A stretch of DNA of 64,000 nt, taken from Otatea glauca (lineage: Eukaryota > Streptophyta > Magnoliopsida > Poales > Poaceae). The notes under the pieces were generated by a model. It made no database searches. It worked only from the letters and a program-made list of their open reading frames with translations, and had not been told where the DNA came from. Shown here in pieces: positions 22,720 through 33,553 of this stretch (the stretch's first letter is position 1; the number at the start of each line of letters is the position of its first letter). Location of the stretch: NCBI GenBank assembly GCA_036346275.1, contig CM070728.1, forward strand, positions 24,452,723 through 24,516,722, read 5' to 3'. The translations under genes and the position numbers were made by a program.

Positions 22720-25700
22720 ATGGGCAACGCTCTCACCGGCAGGCGGCGCGCGGCCAAGGTGATGACGGTGGACGGCGCCACGTTCCGGTACAAGACGCCC
22801 GCCGCGGCCGGCGCGGCGCTGCGGGGCCACCCGGGCCACCAGCTCCTCGAGTCCGAGGAGGTGCGGCGGCTCGGCGCCCGGGCCCGACCGCTCGACCGCG
22901 ACGCGCCGCTCAAGCCAGGGAAGCTCTACTTCCTCGTCCAGCTCCCCCGCGGCGCCTCCGCCGCCGTCGACGACCTGCGCGCGCCGCGCAAGACGTGGTC
23001 CGGCGCGCTGCACGTTGGCGCCAGGGAGCGGCTGGAGAGCCTCATGCTCTCGCGCCGCACCGTCTCCGACGTGGCTGCCCTGATTCCCTCGGCCGCCGCC
23101 GCTGCCAGGGCGGCCGGCGAGTCGCCCCGGCCGTCGTCCGTGGAGGTCGGCGTCGACGGCGCCGTGCGGCTGCGGATGCGCCTGCCCAAGTGTGAGGTGG
23201 CGCGGCTCATGAAGGAGAGCAAGGACGCCGCCGAAGCCGCCGAGAAGATCATGCAGCTCTGCGTCGCCAGGGACCAGGGCGACGCGCCGGCGCCAGCGCT
23301 GGCGACCTGCGCGTCGGTCTCGGCGCTGTCGAGCAAGAAGACGGCCATGAAGAAAGAGGTGAGCATCATCCTCCGCGTCCTTTCTTACGTCGGTAGAATA
23401 TCATTCTCCACAGTTCTTCCATGATAATTGGCACTATGCTAACATATGAGTTCCAGCTCAATTAGGCTTAGCTGATAAGGACATCTCTTAAAGAATATAT
23501 GTTTTTGCGCTTCGACTCATGCATAGCTATAAAAGATTGTATTTTTATTATATATTTAGATAATGTGTCTTGTTTTAGTATATAGCAGTAAATGATATTA
23601 AAAATAACGGAAGGAAAAGGATATAGAAGACAAAATAGTTAGAAAAAATAACCTTTATATATTTAGAAACAAAATTAAAAAAACTTGAATGATATATATT
23701 TAAAAACAGCGATAATATAATACTAGGACATAGAAGAAATTAGGAAATCACCACTCGATGAATGAATATATAATAGCTTGGCCCTTCTGCCCTCATTGGA
23801 ATGAAGAACCGTACAGATCCTAAAGCGATCCATAATCAATCGGCAATCAACAAGCGGTAGATCTGTATCCATAAAACCATGGCTAACAACAAGCGCACGC
23901 ACTCTAGATTCTGTACATATTTCTTCTACCAAATAACCAGCGAAATATCACCGGTGGATCGATCCACAGATATTTTCCTTGATGGATTCTTCTTGTGAGC
24001 GAGGTGATTTTGTAGCCGTGATCCGTGGCAACTTCACGTCATGGCATGCACCCTCCCTGGCCTTTTGGGATCGGACGTGTAGTTTCCACTTTTCCATGTC
24101 CTCGTTGCATCAACAAGGTTCGCGAAGCCTCTTTGCTCCTTCCATCACCGGATAGAAGGTTTTAAATCGCGACTTTTTGGTAAAGTCTAAAAAACCTATA
24201 GCGACTATCGTGAAGGCTATATTTCATCTCGTTTTTAGTATTTTTTTTAAAAAAAATGTATATTATACAAATCACCTCTAAATAAATAATAAAACATAGG
24301 TACTAATATTTTTATAATAAAAATATGAGTTAAGTCCGAAATCAACAACATACTAATACATATCCAAAAATCATAAATGATAACTATATCATAATATTCT
24401 TAACAATAAATACTTAATTACTGAGAAATATAAATTTTGAATTATTGAAAAAAGTACGAGACAGGGTCTCTTACCAAGTTTTCTCATAGTTCGGACTTAT
24501 AAGGGTTGTATTTATGCCTTTTAGTATGTGTTGGATTTTAAAATAAATCTAATATTTTGGCCTATAAGTACCTATGTAGGATAGCAGAGATGTTGCTAGT
24601 TATAAGCTACGTCAAATAGCGGAGCTATTACTAGGTATAGCGTTTGTAGCTAATATAGCGAAATATTCGCCCGTAGCTTCACGTTTAGGGTAAAAAAGCT
24701 ATAGCGTAGCGCTATAGCTAGCTATTTAGAACACTACCGGAGAGGTTGGCACAATACGACTACAGTTGGAACTTGGCACATATATTTAATACCCCCTCCG
24801 TCCAAGTTCACAAGGTATATTTTCTTTTAGCATGTAAATCAAAGAGATTGAAAATAACTAGTCTACCTCTAATTATTATCTCTAAGCATTTATTCAATGC
24901 ATGTATGTAGATAATATCAAGTAAATCAGATATTTGTTAGATGTATAAATATGATATTACACTAACTTTTGCATTGGAACATTAAATACGCTCTATATTT
25001 ATGAACAATAACATTAAAAAGTACACTATAAATATAGTGAAAAAAATATTTTAAAAAATACGTTCTATATAAAGTTAGACGGAGGATATCTTTATTTGTA
25101 CATTAGTATAACTAATAAAGTACTCTTACAACTTAAAAAATACATGATACGTGTCTGGCCGTGCGTGTGAGCTTGGGGGGACAGGTAGGACGGGCTCTGC
25201 TTGGTGTGGTTAATCTAAAGCCTACAATCACAGGCAGGCAGACAGGCAAGGTCGCATTAATTAAGAGCCGGGTCAAGTCGATTTCAGTTTTGGTTATGGT
25301 CTAGTAGGACGGTAGGCGGTGGTGTTAGCGAGAGAGATTTATTCTTTCATTGACCTCAACAAGAGCATTCACGGTTAGTTTTTTTTTACTTGTTATTTGG
25401 TATATACAATGATACATATCAACTATCTGTAAAATTATATCACTAAAGATTTTAGATGATGTAGAGGAGAGGGAAGGAGTAGAGAAAAAGCTCATGTCGG
25501 TCTTATAGATAGTTTTTTATTTTGTGTACCATTGTATAGACAGTTTGTAATTGGATGAGAGACCATTACAAACAACTATATAGACAATTCATTGTATAAG
25601 TTATTTTTAGTGCTGTTTATAGATGATGTGGAGATAAATTACAGACAGTTGCCGTCTATACCACTGTATACGTCCTTAGATAGGTAAGAGTAACATCTAG

Positions 25701-26214
25701 TGGAGTGGCTAATCGGTGGTTTAGTTGACTTAACCGAACTAAAAGCATACTAGTGTAAGCTAGTGTTTACTACTTTTGTTTACGTGCGAAGTCGTTAGGT
25801 CAAGTTGTTGTTAGTCCTGGCTCCGGGCAATTATCATGCATGAGCCACGGCTTTGGCTTTTCGGTACAAAAGAAAGGGAGTCCATAGTGCATTAGTGCTC
25901 CTTACTTCTCAAGGGAAAGTGCTCATTTGTCAAGGATTGCAAGTTATGCAACAAACCATCCCAATTTCCTTTTTCTTTACCAAATTCAATGATAACTCGA
26001 GCTTCTATGAATCCTTTTACATTGCATCACTCCGAGATTTTGTTCGAAATGCAGGAATTTCTCGATATCCATATACGAATTACACTGTTTTTTTTTTGTC
26101 CTGGACCATTGTGCAAAGTATTAAGAACATGATTAAATTTTCATGTTTTTTTCTTTCTTTTTATTGCAGAAGCGGACGAGGTTTGTGACAGTGCCAGACG
26201 AGATCATTGAATGA
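22720..26214 (+). CDS. PADRE/DUF4228 domain protein, two exons
   Basis: Exons are 22720-23358 and 26170-26214. The intron (GT-AG, phase 0, 2811 bp) joins MKKE to KRTRFVTVPDEIIE and a stop, giving 227 residues. The start MGNALTGRRR has Gly2 in a context suited to N-myristoylation, as in many members of this family. Residues 1-80 hold the conserved core (VDGATFRYKTP, LKPGKLYFLVQLP). The C-terminus with basic residues, aromatic F and a VTVP-type end is the usual PADRE tail. Plant PADRE proteins respond to pathogens and abiotic stress, but their biochemical role is unknown. Exon 1 is about 75% GC while the intron is AT-rich and carries MITEs. If the intron were retained, the protein would end at a stop at 23422-23424. 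The second exon is inferred from frame and family resemblance. Confidence 0.88.
23530..23726. mobile_element. degenerate Stowaway relic in the PADRE intron
   Basis: The body (GATAATGTGTCTTG..., ATATTAAAAATAACGGAAGG, TTTAAAAACAGCGATAATA) matches the outer Stowaway at 21.98-22.22 kb in order, with many substitutions. The ends are eroded. Confidence 0.5.
24160..24735. repeat. AT-rich dispersed element with GCTATAGCG motifs
   Basis: The left end GTTTTAAATCGCGACTTTTT and the reverse complement of the right end, GTGTTCTAAATAGCTAGC, share a short inverted similarity. The words AGCTATAGCG and TATAGCGAC recur inside. It lies in the PADRE intron and the class is unknown. Confidence 0.45.
24792..25085. 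mobile_element. Stowaway MITE in the PADRE intron
   Basis: CCCCCTCCGTCCAAGTTCAC pairs with the reverse complement of the right end, CCTCCGTCTAACTTTATATA. A TA precedes the left end. It has no coding sequence. Confidence 0.8.
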
Positions 26215-26970
26215 CGGAAAAGGGGGGAGAAAGTGCTTTTCTTTCCTCTCTTCTTTCTCTGTTTCTTTTATCTTGTTGAAATTGCTGGGTTTGGAACATG
26301 AGAAGCTGCTCACATATGGCTTCCTATCTCCCAAGCAATTCGGAGCTGGCTTGGTCATGATCTCTCACTTTCTATTCTCCTTTCGAGTAGTGCTTTCATG
26401 CATCACTCTATCAATACAAATTGTACAAATCTTAAAGCAAGCGAAATGGTAAGTAATCGTTATCTATTCTTCATTCATGCTTTAATACATATGTAAGTTT
26501 CAAATAGTGATGTATAGAAGCACCTTCCCTTCTCTTTCTCCTATAGGTACGGTAGTGGTAGCATAATTAGAAAGAAAGAAAGAAAAAACTAATCTTAATG
26601 ACATGTACTCTACTGGTGGTGTGGTGCTTCCGACGATCCGTATGATCAAATTACGTATATATTTCGCTGTTTAATCAGTACATATCATCTCCCTGTCATC
26701 CTTTCCCGCTGTTTCCTCTTGTCTCGCGCATTTCGTATTTTGACCTGTGATTTTCGACGAGCTTAACAGCGACGTTAAAAGTTAGCTTTTGCCGCCCCAC
26801 GACTACAGGCATATCATGTGATCGACGTCACAAGGCCGGTTCTGCGGTGCCGGTCAGCCTCTCCGGCGCCGCCGATCGCCGCCCCTTCTTTTGACCCTAA
26901 TCTTTTCCGAAAATAACCGCTGCATCAGCATCAGTGGGGTAGAAAGTGCCGGATAAGATGAGGCTTAGGT
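26215..26970. other. 3' flank of the PADRE gene and spacer
   Basis: The first ~250 bp are T-rich and plausible as 3' untranslated region. A short (GAAA)n tract lies at 26568-26586. No further gene seen. Confidence 0.4.
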
Positions 26971-27163
26971 GCGATCGAGGCTTCAGCCCGACGACGGGAG
27001 CAAGTAAAGCACACTCCGCTCGCCCACGTTTCGAGCTTAGCTCAATGCGGGTGCGCGCGAAAGGCGGGTGTGCGCGGGGTGTGTATATATGTAGCTCGTT
27101 TGTTGTTCTTTCTTCTATAATGAATGTTAATGTTTTGGCCAAATTTTTTTTTTTAAGAAAAAC
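26971..27163 (+). mobile_element. SINE-like retroposon with target duplication
   Basis: 193 bp flanked by the perfect 11-bp direct repeat GAGGCTTAGGT (26960-26970 and 27164-27174). The 3' half (GTGTGTATATATGTAG ... CTATAATGAATGTTAATG) and the terminal T/A-rich tail match the retroposon at 58.5-58.7 kb. The head does not match that copy, and I see no clear pol III boxes in it. It is either a 5'-truncated LINE tail or a SINE with a different head. Confidence 0.65.
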
Positions 27164-27500
27164 GAGGCTTAGGTAATCACATTAGGCAATGCTAGGAACG
27201 TTTTGTGGTGATGAAGAATGATCGGACTTATTGGGCCAGACCAGCGAATGTTTAGGACGGATATGGCTCGTCTTTGAAGAAACTGTAAAAGCAGTGATCA
27301 AGGCGGCCGGTCCAGCCCGGCCCAGTTATACCCGGCAGGGAGGATCGTACACCCATAGCCTCGTATATATAAACACCTTGGCAAATATCCAGCCCATTTG
27401 TAGTTGGGCCTCAACTCTATGGCTAAACCCAATGTTGAACTAATTAATTGGGTCCATCGGACTAGGCCCATTAACGTCTAGAGAAAATACCACCAGAAGA

Positions 27501-27618
27501 GTTCATCTGCCACTCACTGATTCAGTGATTCTCAAGGAATATCAGTCACTCACTGTTACAGTTCAAAACTTTTGCCTGTAAATATGTGTAGAACGTATTC
27601 TGTGAGTGGCAGATGAAC
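27501..27618. repeat. small hairpin with perfect 17-bp arms
   Basis: GTTCATCTGCCACTCAC at 27501-27517 is exactly complementary to GTGAGTGGCAGATGAAC at 27602-27618. The 84-nt loop itself contains the palindrome TCACTGATTCAGTGA. It could be a miniature element or an RNA foldback. Confidence 0.8.
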
Positions 27619-28021
27619 CAACAGGGACAAGCGAGCAACAGGCAGTTCAGACTTCAGACTGCTCATCTTGTTACTTTGAAGATAAATGTTATAGTGTATT
27701 ATACTGACAGTATATGGTGGGCAGTAGAAATGAGGTCTAGGTGTTGATTTATTGAGGATATTTCTGCTATTCTACTACCAGAGAAAGTATAAAAAAATAT
27801 TAGCTAATCTGATTAACCGAGTCAAAAAAAATAAACGGTTTATATTGAATTTAGTGCGTCGTAAATGAGCTCTATTTCCATCCCCTGTGCGCCAACTTAA
27901 TTACTCCATCAGTCATTTAAACATTCCAGCTGCTTAGAACAGTACAATATTCACACCATGTTATGTAATCCTAATTTCACTTTCACCCAAACAGACTAGA
28001 AGCCATTGTTTTTCTAGCCTC

Positions 28022-28466
28022 TAAAATTTATTTTTATAAATTTAGTCTTTTTTTTGTTTGAATTTGTGAAACTAGTCCTCTTGGTAAGTTTGAAAGACGC
28101 GGTAGACGACATGAGTTACCTGCAGCGCCAGGGGAGCTCGGCAGGAAGTGGCCAAGCAAGGGGAGCTTGGAGGAATCGGCTGCCACCTACCGAGCCCTAT
28201 TGGCTCGGAAGGATGGAGATCAGTAGTGAATTTGATTCATTAGCGATTTAATTAAGTGATTAATTAAGTAGTATGATTAAATCCGTTATTAATTAATGAA
28301 TTTGATTCCTATTGAGGAAGAGGAGCTTGGCAGAAATCTTGGTACGATAGGTGACCTGTCAAGCTCCCCAAACGCAGGAGGTGACTCATAGGGGCCAAAT
28401 CTGTAAATGATTTCGGAATGGCTATATTTGAAGAAAAAAAACATTCAAAAAGGCTAAAAAAAGCAA
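28022..28466 (+). repeat. dispersed repeat of unknown class, copy 1
   Basis: It begins TAAAATTTATTTTTATAAAT and ends GGCTAAAAAAAGCAAAAA. The same order of blocks (GGAGCTTGG, GCTGCCACCTAC, AATTAAGTGATTAATTAAGT, GAGCTCCCC-like, GGCCAAATCT) recurs reverse-complemented at 44953-45454. I saw no terminal inverted repeat or coding sequence. Confidence 0.8.
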
Positions 28467-28469
28467 AAA

Positions 28470-30480
28470 AAAATCAACAGAGTATACTATTCTTGGGCTA
28501 AGATTGATGCCAACGATTCAAACAAATCTCAGATACAAAATTGTGATTAATTAGTACTGGCTTGTTCTTCTTAGAATTTAGACACCGCAGTGGTTAGCAA
28601 TGCCAAATCAGCCACTAGTTAGTTGAAATTAACTCGCATGCCCTGCTAATCGTGGAGTTGGTATCTTGGTCGTTAAGGAACTTGAGCACAGCAGCAACCA
28701 TGGCCGGGTTAAAGAAGCACAATGCATGGCTAAATTAAAAGATGAGGCCGATGGCACAATGATGAATGGGAAAAGCGTTGAATCGCGATCACTTTCGCGA
28801 TAATTGGCGCCTTTCGATCAATCGTGTGTGGGGCGATCAAACACACACACACACACAGAGCTTTTGCCTATCTGCCGATCGATCTTTCCAAGTACGTATC
28901 ATCACGCCCTGGGAAAGCCTCTTCTGCCCATCACCAGTGATGGCTGATGACTGGTTCTAGCCCTAGCGTGAGTTGGCTCGCTCACCGAAAGCGATCGTTA
29001 ACCGCTATGGAGATGTAGGCCACAATCTTTTCTTCTTCATGACAATATAGACATGGGTAATCTTATTTGCCCTCGTACTTGTACAAAACATCTCCTGTTC
29101 AAAATCGTTAGGAATCACTTAGCCAGGCCTTGTGTTTTTGCGGCGGTGACTCTCTGTCGTGATCTGTATCTACGTAAAGATCTAGTGATCAGATTACAGA
29201 TACTCCTTCGCTCTGAGAGCTTGAATTTGGAAGCTTTCATCCTAATTTTATATACCTTGTGGATTATGACTGGGAACTAACTTTCACCATCCGAGATATA
29301 TACACATATCCGCACGCACTGCTGATCTACATGCTTACACCCCATCGCTCAGTGTAATGTCGTTGTTAGTGCCACGAGCTGACAGGGTGCTGATGTGCTC
29401 TCATAGTCCCATGTCGCCCTCCAGGTCTGCCCACCCTACTGAAAACGAAGCTATCCTCATGGTTTGCAGCTGACACCTCATCTCTCGCTACCTTATGCCT
29501 CTTGGAATTTCCTTCCTGTTATATATTCCACAGGCGCCACTTTCAGGAGCCAAGAGATTATGAGGCCAATTTCTAACGTTTAGTATAGCTATTCTGTAGT
29601 GGCATATGACACTGCGAGAAATATTTCATTGCAATGACAGGAGATTCAGAGATAATGATGGCACGAGGATGTCCAGGACTAACTCATGACTCCATGGGCA
29701 ATTAAGCACTGGACAAAGGCTGACTCCGACATCCGCTATGGGCGTTGATGTGGCTTGTTATTTAGTATTTTGTGGCAGAAAATGATCGATCGGTAGCCCC
29801 GGACAGTACCGTGATATATCTGAATTGATGCATCACTGATCAGGGGAAAAGTTACGGTGCTAGGTAACCCTGAAAAAAGCCGTAGGAAGCCACATGTATT
29901 CTGAACGAACTGTGACAGCGCGTAGAAGTTGTGCTTTTATTTTGAAACATTAGGATGCATATTCGAGGAAGGGATGGTTCTTTTTATCAACCAGCCGCGT
30001 TGCACTTACCCACTGACAACCCTAGTTTCGGCCCAGAATTTTCGATGCAAATTCCTCCATGTAATTAAGTAGTCCTAGCTTGTTCGTGAGGTGAATTATC
30101 AGAATCTAGGAATAAGCAGGATACAAGTTGGGCATCGGGTCAGAGGTACGGACGGACAGGCAAAGAATTGCTTGGTGCCAGTAAACAATTCTTCACCCCA
30201 CGAGATCACCCACCACACCACCAGCGCTGAGCTAGACACTTCGATCGGCCACGAGCGAGATGCACGCGACGGAACCGATCGATGCGAGCTTGAGACAGGG
30301 CGCATGTGCAGGGGATGTGGATTGCATAATTCTAAGTGGGATCGGATCGAGCTAGCCACGACCGCCCATTTTACAAATCCGCGACTAATGACTTCTGACG
30401 CCAGCAAGCCTCGTCCATTTGCTTGATGCTTCTCTCTCTCTTTCTCGATCGATGTCATTTATATCTACTTTGAGACAGCT
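28470..30480. other. intergenic stretch without a gene
   Basis: It contains a (CA)n run at 28839-28857 and otherwise unremarkable sequence. The open frame around 30091-30426 has no ATG at its start and no recognisable domain, so I do not call it. Confidence 0.4.
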
Positions 30481-30484
30481 TTCG

Positions 30485-30690
30485 ATGATGCAGATTATAG
30501 ATTCTCCGAGAATCGGGTGGATGGTAGCTTCTGATTTTGTGTATAAATCTGTTTCTGATTATAGGATAAGTTTCTTGGAGAATCCAGAATCTAGATTCTT
30601 AGAGAATCAGAAACTGTCACCCATCTGATTCTTGAAGAATCCAGAATCTATATAATCAGAAACTGTTCCAAACTGAACCTTAGGCCGTTG
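30485..30690. mobile_element. palindrome-rich MITE-like element
   Basis: It is packed with GATTCTCnGAGAATC, AGAATCTAGATTCT and CAGAAACTG words in both orientations. It ends near TGTTCCAAACTGAACC, a typical grass MITE terminus. The exact boundaries are unclear. Confidence 0.5.
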
Positions 30691-30699
30691 CACTTCTAT

Positions 30700-30870
30700 A
30701 AAGATACACCCACATAAGACCATATTACCGTATTTCATTATATCTTTAGATGATATGTCTTACCCTAATCCATAGTTATATATGTTATTGAAAATAACTA
30801 AAGAGAAGAGTATAAAAGAAAAAATGATTAAAAAAATTACATCAAAATTGTAGATATTTAGGAACATAAT
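30700..30870. mobile_element. Stowaway-family body without clear ends
   Basis: GATATGTCTTACCCTAATCC, TTATTGAAAATAACTAAAG and AAATTGTAGATATTTAGG match the outer Stowaway at 21.98-22.2 kb in the same order. The CTCCCTCCGT termini are lost. Confidence 0.5.
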
Positions 30871-31044
30871 TTAAAAGCTCCGGTCTCATGATCGTTGGTT
30901 GACTAATTTTTAAGGGGATTTTGGGCTCTAAACTGAGCAAACCTCGTAGGCCACACGAGCGCAGAAAGGTTGCAGGGTAGCTAGTTACTTCGTTCTTGAA
31001 ACAAACTAGATGTGCCTGCGCGCGGCGCCGCACCACGCCGCGTA

Positions 31045-32290
31045 GATGCATGACGCCGCGTAAAGATGATTTTTTTCATTGAAGAAAAGAATTGTAGGGA
31101 AAAAATAAATCAAAGACGTTTAGAGGGACTTTTCGTTAAAAAACCGCGCTTAAATGAATCTCGTGAGGTACTTCGCCTAAAAAACGAGTTGGTTCTAGAA
31201 CTCTCGAGGATCCCAGCGAGAAAAAAACAATTTATGGGAGAAGGAAACAAATTTTGGAAGCTTTTTGGATCTTATCGATAAAAAAATTGCACGTAGACGT
31301 AAAAAAGAAATATGTGTTAAATGGGGGAAAAGCTGATGCATGATGCCGAGCAAAGACGAATTTCTCATCGAAGAAAAAAACTGTAGGGAAAAGGCAAATT
31401 AAAGAAGTTTGGAGGGACTTTTTTGTAAAAAAAACGTGCGTAGATGAATCTCATGAGGTAATTCGCCTAAAAAATGAGTTGGTTCTAGAACTCTCGAGGA
31501 TCCTAGAGGGAAAAAAAATAATCTGCGGGAAAAGGAAACAAATTTTGGAAGCTTTCTTGATCTTATCACTAAAAAAATTGCACGTAGATGTAAGAAAACA
31601 ATACATGCTAAAGGGGGAAAAGCTTGTAAGTTCTAAGGGCCTTATCGGGAGAAAATACACTTATATATAATTAGAAACAAACTTTAGAAGTTTTTGGGGA
31701 CACATAACTTTAAAAGTATTTTTTTTTTTGGGTTTTGGCGCATAAAAACTGCACTTAGATGTAAAAAAATATACGCTAAGAGGGGGGAAATTGCGGAATT
31801 TTTTGGGGTCTTATAGCTTAAAAAACGCACTAAAATGTCATTTGTGAGAACCCCTGTGCATGGTGTTAGAACTCCTGAGGATTTCTTCAGGGAAAGAAAT
31901 AATTTGTGGCAAAAGAGAATAAATTTTGGAAGTTTTTTGGGTCTCATCGCTTAAAAAATGAACGCATACGTAAAAAAGCAATATGCGCTAAAAGAGAAAA
32001 AACTAGTAAGTTACGGGGGCCTTATCGGAGAAAAAATGCACCTATATGTAATTAGAAACAAATTCTAGAAGTTTTTTTGGGGGGAAAATTTGTAAGTTAT
32101 GGGGTTCTTATCGGGGAAAAATGCACCTATATGTAATTAGAAATAAATTCTAGAAGTTTTTGGGGACGCATAACTTTAAAAATGTATTTTCGGGGTCTTA
32201 GCTTCTAAAAACTATACCTAGGTGTAAAAAAGAAAACCGCGCTAAAAGGGGAAAAAATACGGATTTTTTTGGGTTGCATGACATTTTCAA
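31045..32290 (+). repeat. satellite-like array, ~290-bp unit
   Basis: The unit starting GATGCATGACGCCGCG at 31045 recurs at 31335 (GATGCATGATGCCGAG). The shared order is TTGTAGGGAAAA, GGAGGGACTTTT, GAGTTGGTTCTAGAACTCTC, GGAAACAAATTTTGGAAGCT and TTGCACGTAGA. From 31625 the units become shorter and rearranged, and CACCTATATGTAATTAGAAA recurs twice. ORFs here are by-products of A-richness. Confidence 0.88.
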
Positions 32291-32456
32291 CATACTGAAA
32301 AGTTTTACTCAAAGCTAAGATTGGAAGAAAAATAAAAAATGTTAGAAGACTAGAGACAAGTAATAATTACCAGCCCAAACAACAGCACATAATTTTTCTT
32401 AACGTGCGTCGCGAGACAGGGAAACGACCTCCACAAATATTCGATACAGTAACTTG

Positions 32457-32527
32457 CGCGGGGCGGTTCTCGAACTAAGGACCGGGCGCTGCGAGCCGAA
32501 CGCGCTAACCAACTGAGCAACGGAGCG
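32457..32527 (-). tRNA. degenerate tRNA-like sequence (pseudo-tRNA or SINE head)
   Basis: On the minus strand it has an A-box-like TTGCTCAGTTGG, a D-arm GCTCAGTTGGTTAGCGC, a loop GCTCGCAG that would place a CGC (Ala) anticodon, and a B-box GTTCGAGAACC. The anticodon and acceptor stems do not pair well, so it is probably not a working tRNA. Confidence 0.45.
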
Positions 32528-32539
32528 TTTGTGAATTGC

Positions 32540-33553
32540 GAGCGGTATTTAATATATAAGCCTGATTAATAGCTTAACCACGCGGGCGATGTGGCCTCTC
32601 CGTATGCGAGCCGTATGCACGGCGCTCCGGCACGCGCGACGCAGTCGCGCACGGAGAGCCCACGTCGCCCCGAAAGTGACGTGGCCACGTTGAGAAGCCG
32701 TGAAACCTGTGGCCTTTAAATAAGTCTCCCTAAAGTTTTCGTGATTGCAGAAGAGCTCCGCCCCGATTCGACGCGTGTGGGTTATGTGGACCATCCGATC
32801 GCCATTGTACGGTTGACACCAGGCTCTTGTGAAGCCATGGAATCGCTGGGATTGCATGGTTAGCAATGGACGATCCATATCAGTTTGACACCCCTCCACA
32901 TCGAAACCCTAGGCCGCCCTCGCACCTGCGCCACACTCACCCTTGTCCCCACACCTGGGCTTGCCTCCTCACCTCCTCTGCTTGCCCATTGTAGCCTCCC
33001 CCGCAACCTCCCCTTCTCTCCTCGCCCTAGACCGAGCCGTCACCGTTGATCGCTTCATTGCCTTCCCCACGTCATCACCCTTGCCCCGTCCATCTCGCCA
33101 TGAAACTATTTCATCGGTTTGCTTACATGTCGCCAGGAGGGCGCCGCCATCCACTATATATCCGCGCCTCGCCCCCTCCCAACTTGCCCTAGAATGCACC
33201 GGCACCGATTTGCTTGCTGGTCATCAGGAGGGTGTCAGTCGGGCCTGCGGTGCGGCTGATCTCCATCGTGGATCCCGTCAAGACGGGCACTAGCATCTAG
33301 ATCTACATCTCCTATCGCGCCATCTCCAAGGTTACCCGATTCTTTCTCTGTTCCTAAACCACAAACGTGTCAGTTACTTCGATTTAGTACTTTTTAATAT
33401 TGTACCATTCGAGTCGTGTACTGTTCGAGCAAAGAATTCATTGGATTGCGGCATCAAGCTCTAGACCTATTCACCAAAAGAATAGCTTCACACTCTAACC
33501 TTAAGCAAAATGAAGAATTGAGGGTATTGTTGTGGGCAAATGAAGAGGTAGAG
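32540..33553. other. non-coding stretch with GC-rich middle
   Basis: The pyrimidine-rich segment 32895-33300 resembles a leader or retroelement sequence. Its open frame (about 32943-33293) lacks domains and gene-like codon use. No gene called. Confidence 0.35.

Noticed and set aside
22926..23369. Minus-strand frames over PADRE exon 1
   Set aside because: Composition shadows of the very GC-rich exon. The + strand protein matches a known family.
31045..32290. CRISPR-like or coding interpretation of the repeat array
   Set aside because: Units are ~290 bp and degenerate with no spacer structure. The genome is plant nuclear, and the open frames are products of A-richness.
32457..32527. Functional tRNA-Ala(CGC) gene
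   Set aside because: The anticodon and acceptor stems do not pair well and no terminator-like T run follows, so I kept it only as a tRNA-like relic.
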